A stretch of 64,000 bases of DNA from Bacillota bacterium (GCA_023394955.1 JAEWZY010000004.1:186001-250000); one strand, 5' to 3'; numbered from the stretch's first letter, positions 51,022-59,705 are shown. Notes: generated from the letters alone by a model not told the origin. Numbers and translations: made by a program.

Positions 51022-52100
51022 AAAACATCTTGATCTTTGGCTATTTTGGATTTGGCAATTTAGGGGACGAGGCTAATCTATGCCAATTAATTAAGTTGCT
51101 CCGGGAATTTAACGAAAGAAATAAAATTACCGTAATCTCAGGCGATCCGGACCGTACTTCCCGGGCATTTAAGGTGACGGCGGTCGGAAAATTCAATCTT
51201 TTTAGAATTATCAAGGCTTTGCTCGAGGCTGACCTTCTGATTGGCAACGGAGGGAGCCATTTTCAAGATATAACCAGTAAAAGAAGCTTACTTTATTATT
51301 CCGCTTTAGTTTTTGTCGCTAAATTGTTGAAGGTAAAGACCTTTCTGTACGGCCAGGGCATTGGGCCGCTTCGGAGCGGCATTGGAAAGTCTTTGGCCGG
51401 CCGGGTCTTGTCCATGGCGGATCTGATTACCGTTAGGGACCGGCTCTCCATTGTGGCTCTGGCGGAATTAAATGTCCGGAAACCAGAAATTCATTTTACC
51501 GCCGAACCGTTGTTGGCTTCAAAGGGAGTTGAGGCGTTATTAGTTAAAGAATATTGGAAGCAGAGGGAAAAAGGTAAACAGCTAAAACTGGGCCTGATTA
51601 TTCAGGAGTCTAAATTTTTAAAGAAAGAGTTTTGGGACCAGCTGCTTAATTGTTTGAGCTGGGATTCAAATATCGAAACTTATTTGATCCCGATCCAGGC
51701 GGCCAAGGATATTGATTTTTTAAGAGGATTTGCCGCTGACTATGGATTAACGATTTTAAACACCGACCAGGGATGGGAGGGACTTCAACAGATCGTCGGC
51801 GGTCTGGATCTATTAGTCAGCGCCAGGCTTCATGGCTTGGTAGCCGGTGTGTTGCAAGGAGTTCCTTGTTACGGATTAGCGGCTGATCCGAAGGTAGAGG
51901 GGTTTTGCTTACAATTGGGAATCCCTTTCAGCTTATTAAACTTTGAAACTGAGTGGATTGGCATTTATAATAAAGTGGCGAACTTTTTAGCCGAAGCCTC
52001 CAAAGAGTGCCTAGCGTATCAATTAAAACTTCCATTTTGGAAGGCTAGAGCGATGGAAAATCAAATAATTTTAAAACAGTATCTTGAAAAACATGATTAA
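51018..52100 (+). CDS. csaB: Polysaccharide pyruvyltransferase CsaB
   Basis: 360-residue cytoplasmic enzyme of the PF04230 family. It adds ketal pyruvate to a wall polysaccharide, which is the receptor for SLH-domain proteins. Marks: ILIFGYFGFGNLGDEA at the start, LIGNGGSHFQD near 78, FLYGQGIGPLRSG near 111, and ARLHGLVAGVLQGVPC near 275. The presence of csaB implies that the cell carries an S-layer or other SLH-anchored proteins. ATGA overlap with the polymerase gene. Confidence 0.92.
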   Translation: MKNILIFGYFGFGNLGDEANLCQLIKLLREFNERNKITVISGDPDRTSRAFKVTAVGKFNLFRIIKALLEADLLIGNGGSHFQDITSKRSLLYYSALVFVAKLLKVKTFLYGQGIGPLRSGIGKSLAGRVLSMADLITVRDRLSIVALAELNVRKPEIHFTAEPLLASKGVEALLVKEYWKQREKGKQLKLGLIIQESKFLKKEFWDQLLNCLSWDSNIETYLIPIQAAKDIDFLRGFAADYGLTILNTDQGWEGLQQIVGGLDLLVSARLHGLVAGVLQGVPCYGLAADPKVEGFCLQLGIPFSLLNFETEWIGIYNKVANFLAEASKECLAYQLKLPFWKARAMENQIILKQYLEKHD

Positions 52101-52791
52101 GCGTTATTATTTGAACGGAATTCCGGTTGACCCCGGTCCAAGAACGGAAGTCTGGCGGACTGTCAATGATTGGTTGTTCCACTGCGAGAAACCTCGCCGG
52201 ATAGTTACGCTTAATGCGGCGATATTAACCTTAGCGTTAAAAGATAGCTGTTTAGAAAAGGTAATTCAAGAAGCGGACTTGATAACGGTCGATGGTTACG
52301 GTGTTATGGCGGCGTTACAAAGGCGGGGAGTCTGGACGGAAAGGTTTCCCGGAGTTGAATTGGCCGGTCAGTCCCTTGATTTTTGTATTCAAGAAAAGTT
52401 GCCGGTTTATTGTTTTGGAGGGACTAAAAGGACGATACTGGGGTTGCGTCAAAAATACGGTGGGCACGGGACGGTTTTTTTTCAGGATGGGTTTAATAAA
52501 GCTGAAGCTCTGGTCCGGAAAGAGATTATTAAGATCAATCCGAAATTAGTATTAGCTGGTTTGGGATCTCCCCGCCAGGAATACTTTCTAGCCGAATTGT
52601 TGCCGGGCTTAACGGCAACTGTCGGGATGGGGATTGGCGGCGCCTTAGAGGTTATCTCCGGCCAAAAAACGCGGGCCCCAAAATTCTTGATTAATCATGG
52701 CGGGGAATGGTGTTACCGAATGCTCCAGAACCCGAAGAAATTAAAGCTACTACCGGAATTAGTTGAATTTTGGTATCGGTTTTTAAGGTGA
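52093..52791 (+). CDS. tagA: WecG/TagA/CpsF-family glycosyltransferase
   Basis: 232-residue GT26 enzyme that adds N-acetylmannosamine-type sugar to a lipid-linked acceptor in teichoic acid or wall-polysaccharide synthesis. Motifs: TLNAAILTLALKD (TLN near residue 36), ADLITVDGYGVMAALQ near 58, the catalytic Asp in that block, LVLAGLGSPRQEYF near 150, and GMGIGGALEVISG near 177. ATG 52093 overlaps the csaB end by eight bases; TTG 52084 is also in frame. Lacks the C-terminal membrane helix in the typical way of bacterial soluble forms. Confidence 0.9.
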   Translation: MIKRYYLNGIPVDPGPRTEVWRTVNDWLFHCEKPRRIVTLNAAILTLALKDSCLEKVIQEADLITVDGYGVMAALQRRGVWTERFPGVELAGQSLDFCIQEKLPVYCFGGTKRTILGLRQKYGGHGTVFFQDGFNKAEALVRKEIIKINPKLVLAGLGSPRQEYFLAELLPGLTATVGMGIGGALEVISGQKTRAPKFLINHGGEWCYRMLQNPKKLKLLPELVEFWYRFLR

Positions 52792-52851
52792 GCCTGACAA
52801 ATGTTCACTGTTCATTGATTTTAGGGGGTGATTTAGATAAAGCGTTCTTTA

Positions 52852-53706
52852 TTGAACTGGAAGATGATTAAAAGAGAGGCCGTAGATTACCTTGGAGTTT
52901 TTGTGGGAGTCGCTATCACCGCTTTGTCTTTAGTTTGGCTCCAAATTCCCAATAAAATTGCGGCCGGAGGAGTCAGCGGCATGGCAGTGGTGACTTTTCA
53001 CCTCTGGGGGTGGCCGGTTGGCTTAACGATGCTCTTGATCAATATTCCGCTATTCTTGGCTTGCCTTTGGAGTTTCGGTCCTCGCTTCGGCGCCAAGACT
53101 TTATTTGGGGCGGTATTTATCTCAATTATGATCCAATTTTGGGATTCGGTCATCAACCTTATGCCGTTAACCGAAGATCCATTGTTGGCTTCGCTCTATG
53201 GTGGAGTGATTGCCGGGACCGGTATGGGGATAGCTTTCCGGTTTCGCGGGACCACGGGGGGGACTGATCTGGCGGCCCAGTTATTAAATAAAGTTTCCGG
53301 TATTTCAGTAGGGCATTCGTTGTTAATCTTTGACGGCGCGGTGATCGCCTTGGCAGGAATCATTTTCAACAGTACCGAATTGGCTTTATATGCTATTATC
53401 ACTATGTTTGTTACCAGTAAGATACTGGATGCGGTTTTGGAGGGGCTGGACTATGCCAAAGCGGCATTTATCATCTCGGAATATTCCCAGGAGATCGGGG
53501 AGAAGATTATAAATGATTTGCAACGGGGCGCTACCGGCCTTTTAGGAAAAGGGTTATATTCGACAGCCCATAAAGAAGTGATTTTATGCGTAATTTCCCG
53601 GGCGGAAGAGATTAAGTTGAAGGAGATTGTCCGCAAAATCGATCCCCGCGCCTTTGTGATCATCACCGACGTTCACGAGGTGTTGGGAGAAGGGTTTAAA
53701 GAGTAG
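52852..53706 (+). CDS. YitT-family membrane protein (DUF161/DUF2179)
   Basis: 284 residues: five to six membrane spans (YitT_membrane, about 10-195) with GVAITALSLVWLQIPNKIAA and the GTTGGTDLAAQLLN motif, then a cytoplasmic DUF2179 domain (about 215-275, YSTAHKEVILCVISRAE, IDPRAFVIITDVHEVLGEGF). Transport of some solute is suspected; function unknown. Start is a puzzle: TTG 52852 has no near ribosome site, whereas GGGGGTGA at 52824-52831 lies 5 bases before an in-frame ATA at 52837; ATG 52864 is a third option. Confidence 0.88.
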   Translation: MNWKMIKREAVDYLGVFVGVAITALSLVWLQIPNKIAAGGVSGMAVVTFHLWGWPVGLTMLLINIPLFLACLWSFGPRFGAKTLFGAVFISIMIQFWDSVINLMPLTEDPLLASLYGGVIAGTGMGIAFRFRGTTGGTDLAAQLLNKVSGISVGHSLLIFDGAVIALAGIIFNSTELALYAIITMFVTSKILDAVLEGLDYAKAAFIISEYSQEIGEKIINDLQRGATGLLGKGLYSTAHKEVILCVISRAEEIKLKEIVRKIDPRAFVIITDVHEVLGEGFKE

Positions 53707-53717
53707 GAAGATCAAGA

Positions 53718-53745
53718 ATACAGGAGCAGGAGTCAGAAGTGTTGG
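53718..53745 (+). repeat. Degenerate heptanucleotide repeat
   Basis: ATACAGG, AGCAGGA, GTCAGAA, GTGTTGG in 7-bp register after the YitT gene. Confidence 0.4.
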
Positions 53746-53877
53746 GGATTCATGGATGTCAAATTGACGCACCGCGTTTTGCGGTTGAAGGAGACAATGT
53801 TATAATCTTGAATTTCATACCTGAGTTAACTTTATAATTACAATAGAGCTAAACATGTCTTACGCATAAATCTTTTT

Positions 53878-53912
53878 AACGTGAAACGTTGGACACATAC
53901 GCATAACGAATC
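53878..53912 (+). repeat. Degenerate heptanucleotide repeat
   Basis: AACGTGA, AACGTTG, GACACAT, ACGCATA, ACGAATC in 7-bp register; a related GACGCATAACG string occurs before argG (near 4108). Confidence 0.4.
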
Positions 53913-53933
53913 CGGGGTTATCCCGGTTTTTTT
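53912..53933 (+). terminator. Terminator upstream of gerA
   Basis: CCGGG-GTTAT-CCCGG stem then seven T. Confidence 0.8.
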
Positions 53934-54010
53934 ATTTTGTAATGCTATGCATAGTATTTGGTTGCAAATTCCATACTAAAAAGAACTATATTTGGCAAGA
54001 GAGGAAAAAG

Positions 54011-55639
54011 ATGTATCACAAACCACGCAAGCGGCTCCTTTGGCGGATGAAACGGGAAATCGCCAAGGTGAAAATGGAGTTTGCCAAAGAAGAGTCGGTT
54101 AATGAAGCTAAGGATTTGGCTCCAAATCTGACGGTTAATTTGGATTTGATCCAAAGAGAACTTAACGATAGCCCGGACCTGATCATCCGGCGCTTCAGCT
54201 TAGGAGGTTCTCCGGAGGAGAAAGGAGCGGTTGTCTTCATCGACGGGTTGGTGGATAAGAAAGAGGTTGAGTGGAGTATCCTCCGTCCCTTAATGTTAAT
54301 GAAAGGACCGATCTCAAGACCGGGTATGGGCAACCGGTTGGAATATATTGAGTCAAGTTTGATTACAGTCGGTGAGATCAAACGGGAGCGTAAACTAGAC
54401 CGGCTAATCGCGGCGGTCCTTGCCGGAGAAACCATACTACTGATTGACGGTTTCGAAGAAGGCTCGGCCATTGCCACGCCGGGATGGGAAAAACGGAGTT
54501 TAGAGCAACCCGATTCGGAAGTGATCGTTAAAGGCCCCAGGGAAGGGTTTATCGAAACTTTGCGGACCAATACGGCTTTGCTCCGGCGCAAGCTGGGCGA
54601 TCCGGGGCTTACTTTGGAAGCGTTGCAAGTAGGCGCAAGGACTAAGACCAATGTCTGTCTCGCTTATTTAAAAGGGGTCGTTGATCCGAAGATAATCGAA
54701 GAAATCAGGGAGAGGATTAAAAGAGTAAACACCGATGGGATCTTATCCGCCGGATCTCTGGAAGAATTCATCGAAGACGCCCCTCTTTCAATCTTTGCAA
54801 TGATGGGTTACACCGAAAGGCCGGATGTGGTCTGCTCCAAATTGCTGGAAGGCAGGGCCGCCATCTTCGTCGACGGCACTCCGGTGGTGTTAACCGTTCC
54901 GTTTTTATTTATTGAGAATTTTCAAAGTCCGGATGATTATAGCTTTAAGCCCTTTTTCGGCAGTGTGCTCCGTTGGGTCCGGTACACCGCTTTTATGATC
55001 GGCATCTTGCTTCCCGCTTCTTATGTAGCGTTAACCGCTTTTCACCAGGAGTTGATCCCGACAAAATTACTGATTACCATGGCTGCCGCTACCGAAGGCA
55101 CCCCTTTTCCGGGAGTGGTCGAAGCGCTGGTGATGGGATTGGTCTTTGAAATTCTCCGTGAGGCCGGGATCAGGCTTCCCCGGCCGATTGGACAGACGAT
55201 CAGCATCGTAGGCGCATTGGTAATTGGTGAAGCGGCGGTCGCCGCAGGGTTAGTGGGAGCGCCATTGATTATTGTTATTGCTTTCACCGCTATTACTTCC
55301 TTTGTTAATCCCACTATAGTACAGGAGAACACGATTATCAGGTTTTTTTTGGTGATCCTTGCTGGATTTCTTGGAGCTTTCGGTGTCACCGTCGGTCTAT
55401 TAATTATCCTGATTCATCTGGTTTCCTTGCGTTCTCTTGGGGTCCCTTATTTAGCGCCAATCGCTCCAATGGACCTCCGTAGCTTAGCGCAGGATGTAAT
55501 AGTGCGGGCGCCGCAGTGGGCGATGTTCGTCAGGTCAAAGGCGATCCGGAGTCAAGACCGGACCCGTCAGGATTTTCATTCCCAGCCGAAGCCGCCGTCA
55601 AAAAAGAATCCTAAGTATGGGGGTGGTACGGATGAATAA
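54011..55639 (+). CDS. Spore germination receptor subunit A (GerA family)
   Basis: 542 residues from ATG 54011 with GAGAGGAAAAAG before it (the in-frame ATG 53942 overlaps a terminator). A soluble N-terminal domain (about 1-310, with the NTD blocks LIIRRFSLGGSPEEKGAVVF and EGSAIATPGWEKRSLEQP) is followed by four to five membrane spans and a basic proline-rich tail. GerA, B and C subunits form the nutrient receptor in the spore inner membrane; the A subunit builds the oligomeric ion channel. First gene of a four-gene operon. Confidence 0.95.
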   Translation: MYHKPRKRLLWRMKREIAKVKMEFAKEESVNEAKDLAPNLTVNLDLIQRELNDSPDLIIRRFSLGGSPEEKGAVVFIDGLVDKKEVEWSILRPLMLMKGPISRPGMGNRLEYIESSLITVGEIKRERKLDRLIAAVLAGETILLIDGFEEGSAIATPGWEKRSLEQPDSEVIVKGPREGFIETLRTNTALLRRKLGDPGLTLEALQVGARTKTNVCLAYLKGVVDPKIIEEIRERIKRVNTDGILSAGSLEEFIEDAPLSIFAMMGYTERPDVVCSKLLEGRAAIFVDGTPVVLTVPFLFIENFQSPDDYSFKPFFGSVLRWVRYTAFMIGILLPASYVALTAFHQELIPTKLLITMAAATEGTPFPGVVEALVMGLVFEILREAGIRLPRPIGQTISIVGALVIGEAAVAAGLVGAPLIIVIAFTAITSFVNPTIVQENTIIRFFLVILAGFLGAFGVTVGLLIILIHLVSLRSLGVPYLAPIAPMDLRSLAQDVIVRAPQWAMFVRSKAIRSQDRTRQDFHSQPKPPSKKNPKYGGGTDE

Positions 55640-56957
55640 ATTCATATTTTTAATCTTATTGATTTCGTTGTTTTTATTCAGCGGGGGATGTTGGAATTAT
55701 AATAGTTTGGATGATCTGGGGATCGTCGCCGGAGTTGGGATTGACTTAGCCCCGGACCCGGAGAAAGTATTACTAACCATTCAAGTAATAAAACCAGGTG
55801 AGGTTAAAAGCGGCGGTGGTGGAGGCGGATCTTACAGCGGAGATCAAGGCCAGACCCGGCCGGTGGTAAATATTGAAAGCGTTGGAACGACAGTTTTTGA
55901 AGCGATACGTGATGCCGTCACCAAGTTTAGCCGAAAGTTATTCTGGCCCCATAATCAGGTGGTGATCATCGGGAAGGATGCTGCAGCCAAAGGAGTGAGA
56001 AGTTATATCGATCTTTTTATCAGGGACGCCGAGCCCCGTCCCACCGCTTTCGTTTTGGTGACTCCGGGAAAGGCCGGGGATTTGATTAAAGCTCAAGGGA
56101 TAATGGAGAAGATCCCGACTTTGGAAATCGGGGAAATGATCCAAATCCAATCCGCCACTTCGGAAATTGGAAGCTTTACAGTCCATGATTTTACAAACCA
56201 GCTGATTAGTAAAACCGCCGCTCCATTAGGGACCCAAATCCAGCTTGATGAGGCTAACCGGTATGTCCTGGCTGGAACAGCTATTTTCAAGGATGATAAG
56301 TTAGTCGATTTCATAGGAAAAAAGGAGACCAGAGGCTTGCTTTGGGTCACTAATAAAGTGCGAAGCGGCATTATAGTGGTTGATACGCCCGGGGGAAAAA
56401 GCAAGACCGGACTAGAATTAATCCGTTCCCAAAGTAAGATTAACACAAAGATTAAAGGTGATAATGTATTAATAAAGGTCAAGGTGAATGTCCAATCCAA
56501 TGTGGGAGATACCTCCGGCGAACTCGATCTTAGCAAGCCGGAAACCCTCAAGAGCTTGGCCCGAAGAGAAACGGCGGCTATCCGGAACGAAATCGAAGCC
56601 GCCTTGAGAAAGGCTAAGGAAATGAATGCCGATATCTTCGGTTTCGGAGAGGCTGTCCATCGGACTCATCCCAAGGTGTGGAAAGAGCTGGAACCACGTT
56701 GGGATAAAATATTTCCCACCCTTAAAGTTGACTTGACTGTAGAAGCCAATATCGGCCGGGTTGGGTTAATTCAAAAACCTATTAAAGCAATGATTGAAAG
56801 GAAGTTGACTCTTGCCACAATTGGAAAACGGGAAAATAACCGGAACGCAATTGGTTTATTTATTGGTTGGGTTTATCTTTGGCTCCACGGTGATTTTAAC
56901 TCCGGCGAAGGACGCAGGCCAGGATGCTTGGATCGCTATCATCATTGGGACGGTTGA
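55632..56957 (+). CDS. Spore germination receptor lipoprotein subunit C (Ger(x)C)
   Basis: 441 residues from ATG 55632, which has GGGGGTGG five bases upstream and overlaps the gerA end by eight bases. A lipoprotein signal with lipobox FSGGC (Cys near 20) anchors it on the outer side of the spore inner membrane. Core GerC features are GIVAGVGIDLAPD, KLFWPHNQVVIIG, and a C-terminal VHRTHPKVWKELEPRWDKIF. The frame continues about 48 residues beyond the end expected from family length, reading through the start of gerB in another frame for 146 bases; the true stop may have been lost (see findings). Confidence 0.9.
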   Translation: MNKFIFLILLISLFLFSGGCWNYNSLDDLGIVAGVGIDLAPDPEKVLLTIQVIKPGEVKSGGGGGGSYSGDQGQTRPVVNIESVGTTVFEAIRDAVTKFSRKLFWPHNQVVIIGKDAAAKGVRSYIDLFIRDAEPRPTAFVLVTPGKAGDLIKAQGIMEKIPTLEIGEMIQIQSATSEIGSFTVHDFTNQLISKTAAPLGTQIQLDEANRYVLAGTAIFKDDKLVDFIGKKETRGLLWVTNKVRSGIIVVDTPGGKSKTGLELIRSQSKINTKIKGDNVLIKVKVNVQSNVGDTSGELDLSKPETLKSLARRETAAIRNEIEAALRKAKEMNADIFGFGEAVHRTHPKVWKELEPRWDKIFPTLKVDLTVEANIGRVGLIQKPIKAMIERKLTLATIGKRENNRNAIGLFIGWVYLWLHGDFNSGEGRRPGCLDRYHHWDG

Positions 56958-57912
56958 AGGCGGAATATTTGCCTTGGTTTACACTACTCTGGCCCGACGG
57001 TTCCCGGGAAAGACAGGTGTGGAGATTATGGAAACTGTTTTTGGTCCCTATTTAGGGAAAGTAATCGCCGCTCTTTTTATTTGGTTCACATTTCATCTGG
57101 GTTCAATGGTGATTCGCAACTTTACCGACTTCTTCACTACGGTCACTATGCCGGAAACACCAAGTATAGTGTTTGCCGCGGCGCTGATCTTGGTATCGGC
57201 TTTCGCGGTCCATAACGGCTTGGAAGTAATCACCCGCTGTAGTCTGGTATTGGTCCCTTTAGCCGTTTTATTACTATCAATTATCTTTGTACTTCAGTTA
57301 AACCAGATTAATTTCGAAAATTTTTTGCCGTTATTTGAGACTCCATGGCGGGAATTGTTAAAAATATCCCATAGTGTCGCGGTCTTTCCTTTTGGCGACG
57401 GAGTGGTCTTTTTAATGGTTTTGCCTTTTCTCAACCAAATCAAAGAAGGCCGAAGCAGAACGATGTCCGGGATTTTTCTGGCGATGCTCTACGTGATGCT
57501 AGCTTCTTTGCGCAATACCGGAGCACTGGGGGCCGCTGAAAGTATCTTCAGTTATCCGGCGTATGAGGCGGTGAAATTAATCAATCTGCCCTTTGTCAAT
57601 ACCCGGTTGGAGATTATCGTGGTGCTTAATTTTCTGACGATGGGCTTTTTAAAGATTACGGTACTTCATTATTGCGCGGTTTTGGGCTTGGGGCAAATAT
57701 TCAGGCTGCGTTCGATGGGTCCTTTAATCATTCCAATCGGTATTTTAATGGTAGTCTTTTCAATAATTAATTTTTCCAATTTTACGGAGAATACCGAGTT
57801 TAATCTGACGGCGAATTTGATTTACTGTTTATTTTTTCAATTGGGAATACCGTTATTGACTTTAGCCATAGCGATCATTAGAAAACTGCCATCGAGGAAC
57901 ACGGGATGTTAA
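56812..57912 (+). CDS. Spore germination receptor subunit B, endospore permease
   Basis: 366 residues of the amino acid-polyamine-organocation type, ten membrane spans. It begins NGKITGTQLVYLLVGFIFGS, the typical opening, and has GDGVVFLMVLPF and SYPAYEAVKLINL in the second half. The B subunit binds the germinant, usually an amino acid or sugar. The start is TTG 56812 behind AAAGGAAG. Its first 146 bases overlap the long version of gerC. Confidence 0.93.
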   Translation: MPQLENGKITGTQLVYLLVGFIFGSTVILTPAKDAGQDAWIAIIIGTVEGGIFALVYTTLARRFPGKTGVEIMETVFGPYLGKVIAALFIWFTFHLGSMVIRNFTDFFTTVTMPETPSIVFAAALILVSAFAVHNGLEVITRCSLVLVPLAVLLLSIIFVLQLNQINFENFLPLFETPWRELLKISHSVAVFPFGDGVVFLMVLPFLNQIKEGRSRTMSGIFLAMLYVMLASLRNTGALGAAESIFSYPAYEAVKLINLPFVNTRLEIIVVLNFLTMGFLKITVLHYCAVLGLGQIFRLRSMGPLIIPIGILMVVFSIINFSNFTENTEFNLTANLIYCLFFQLGIPLLTLAIAIIRKLPSRNTGC

Positions 57913-58115
57913 TTATTCTATTGCTTGTTTTTATGATCCTCGTTTTGTTTGACGCGCCGGGATTGATCCGGGGAAAATATTGGCGGGAACTGGCGGTGTA
58001 TTCGGGATTTATGTTGTTAGCCTTGCTCCTAAGCGCCTTGTTGGTTTTAGGGGCGCCATTGCCTGCGATAACAACAGAGATCGGTAATTTGATCAAAAAG
58101 GTATTTAATTTATAA
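57906..58115 (+). CDS. Two-span small membrane protein of the ger operon (D-subunit-like)
   Basis: 69 residues with two membrane segments (about 1-17 and 30-51), starting at ATG 57906 and overlapping gerB by seven bases. Small two-span proteins encoded next to germination receptor genes are known in Bacillus as D subunits (for example GerKD), which tune receptor activity. Position, size and topology match; the sequence itself is too short and variable to prove it. Confidence 0.6.
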   Translation: MLIILLLVFMILVLFDAPGLIRGKYWRELAVYSGFMLLALLLSALLVLGAPLPAITTEIGNLIKKVFNL

Positions 58116-58226
58116 ATGAGATAAACTTCCCTTTAATAAGAATCCAACCCGACCGGGATGATCGCTTTATGATAGAGAGGAAAGGGGTGTTGTTGATACT
58201 TTTATAATAAAGGCCGCCTTCGGTTT

Positions 58227-58694
58227 CTAGCCCGTTTTTTCCCAAGGAACTTTCTCAAGAATCGCGGAGGTTAACGCGCCGTAGATTAAATAACTCAAGT
58301 ATATGATAAAAACGGTTAACGGGTCTTCCCGCAGTTGGGCGGGATAATGCAGGGCTTTGGCCATAAGCCCGATATGAAAAAAGAAGATGGACGACCCAAT
58401 CAGTAAACCTTTGGAAATGAGATAGCGGCCGGAAAAAACCTTCGTGTAAAGAAAGGCTATGATCACGCCCCAAAATGCGCCCACCCCGAGATGTACTAAG
58501 AAGGCAAAAACGTTAAACAAGGTACCATGCTTAAACTCCAACACCGCATGGCCGGCCATAAAGAACCAACAGAACCCGGTTAGGCCCAACTTTTCCATAG
58601 CCTCTAAAAACAGGCAGATTATTGTAGCGCTAACTGTACCGGCGATGGCGCCTCTGCTAAATTCATTATCAGTTTCTAGTTTCATCTTCACCAT
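58227..58694 (-). CDS. Conserved four-span membrane protein, unknown function
   Basis: 155 residues, minus strand, convergent to the ger operon. Four hydrophobic segments: about 15-36, 42-78, 84-105 and 125-148. Notable stretches are NEFSRGAIAGTVSATIICLF and FLVHLGVGAFWGVIIAFLYT. The layout recalls YqhR or DUF6789-type proteins of spore formers, but I cannot place it firmly. Start ATG 58694 or ATG 58685. The bases just after its stop (CCG-AAGG-CGG on the minus strand) could form a weak terminator. Confidence 0.6.
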   Translation of the reverse strand: MVKMKLETDNEFSRGAIAGTVSATIICLFLEAMEKLGLTGFCWFFMAGHAVLEFKHGTLFNVFAFLVHLGVGAFWGVIIAFLYTKVFSGRYLISKGLLIGSSIFFFHIGLMAKALHYPAQLREDPLTVFIIYLSYLIYGALTSAILEKVPWEKTG

Positions 58695-58965
58695 TCTTCA
58701 AAAAGTTTTATTCCATGATTTAGTTTATCCATAAGTCGATAGGATAAACAATTGCAGAAAGTCACTCCCTTTTCCATATGGTTTTACACCGTTGCCTTGA
58801 TTTATTTAAAGGCTGAAGGGGAGAGTTGGAGCCGTAATAGCCGGTGTGTCAAACAGGGAGCTAATGTGCCTAAGGGGTTATTATTAGTACCGCGCTGCGA
58901 TCCCGCACATCATTTTAAGGGAAGAATATTATATCATTAGTTGAAATTAGGTAAGGATGATCGGA

Positions 58966-59226
58966 ATGTCGCTCTTTAATATACCTCCGGGATCATTCGC
59001 TCTGCTGGCAAATTTAATCGGGATCGCTTTTGCTAAACATCTAAACTCCGATCAACAGGAGTCATTAAGTAATTTCTTCGAGTCAATTGGACAATCCATG
59101 GCGACATTCGGCGCTCAACAGGCATTGCAGCAATCCCAGGCGGATAACAAACAGATGTATGATCAGATTCAACTAATGAAAGAGCAGTTAAAGTTCTTTG
59201 AGGAACGGATCAGAAATAGGTTATAG
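58966..59226 (+). CDS. Small hypothetical protein with coiled-coil tail
   Basis: 86 residues from ATG 58966, 5 bases behind AAGGATGA (in-frame ATG 58957 overlaps that site). The first half is hydrophobic (IPPGSFALLANLIGIAFAKH), the second is Gln-rich and helical (QQALQQSQADNKQMYDQIQL, ending KFFEERIRNRL). The Ala-Asn-Leu-Ile-Gly-Ile-Ala-Phe-Ala part recalls small acidic sporulation or NfeD-linked peptides only vaguely. Unknown function. It stands alone, with about 270 bases of unassigned sequence before it. Confidence 0.5.
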   Translation: MSLFNIPPGSFALLANLIGIAFAKHLNSDQQESLSNFFESIGQSMATFGAQQALQQSQADNKQMYDQIQLMKEQLKFFEERIRNRL

Positions 59227-59473
59227 TATTTCCCCTTTCTTTATTCATCCCGCTGCTTGAATGTCTTCGTCCTCCCTAGTCTTCTGTCCGGCAAAGCAGG
59301 GATATATTACTATATGCCCCTACTTGCGCTGGCGAACGCCTTCATCCGTGAAGAAAACAAGTCCGGCGGCCCTCGGCTATTCCAAACTCACCTACTTTTT
59401 ATCTCTTTTATACAGGCCCCGCACATTACCAGATAGAGAAAAGGACTTGGGAAAGGATTAAATTAAAAAATTG
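59227..59473. other. Spacer, nothing recognised
   Basis: A 66-codon open frame (59261-59461) exists here but has no ribosome site and poor composition. No known RNA motif (T-box, S-box) found on either strand. Confidence 0.4.
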
Positions 59474-59569
59474 ACTATAGTCTACGCCAACGTCTACTAT
59501 AGTCCACGCGATCGTCTACTATAGTGTGCGCGTTCGTGTACTATAGTGTACATCAACGTCTACTATAGT
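59474..59569. repeat. Five 22-bp direct repeats with palindromic core ACTATAGT
   Basis: The perfect palindrome ACTATAGT occurs at 59474, 59496, 59518, 59540 and 59562, always exactly 22 bases apart. The 14-base intervals are related but not identical: CTACGCCAACGTCT, CCACGCGATCGTCT, GTGCGCGTTCGTGT, GTACATCAACGTCT. A 22-bp step is about two helical turns, so the cores face one side of the DNA, as in iteron or tandem-operator arrays. It lies about 110 bases upstream of the hisD promoter. Not a CRISPR: intervals are too short and too similar. Confidence 0.9.
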
Positions 59570-59676
59570 GTATTTCAAAATCCGATTATAAAGTTGACTC
59601 AGGTAAGAATTTAAAAACAATAGTGAAGGCAAAGGATAACAAGGAAAATCCTCATACTTAACATTTGGCTAACTAA

Positions 59677-59705
59677 TTGACATTCCTCAATCCCTATGGT
59701 AAATT
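59677..59705 (+). promoter_or_regulatory. Promoter of hisD
   Basis: TTGACA (59677-59682), 17 bases, TAAATT (59700-59705), 30 bases before the hisD start. Confidence 0.7.

Noticed and set aside
54016..54651. Long open frame (211 codons) on the minus strand inside gerA
   Set aside because: Mirror frame of a well-conserved gene; composition is Ser/Pro/Leu-rich as expected for antisense of GC-biased codons.
56093..56551. 152-codon minus-strand frame inside gerC
   Set aside because: Antisense shadow without ribosome site or family resemblance.
58741..58940. T-box-like string AGTACCGCG and a 62-codon ORF
   Set aside because: The T-box core GGTGGNACCGCG is not matched, no specifier or antiterminator structure follows, and the ORF has no ribosome binding site.
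59474..59569. Short CRISPR-like array
   Set aside because: The repeated core is only 8 bases, intervals are 14 bases and similar to each other, and no cas genes are near.
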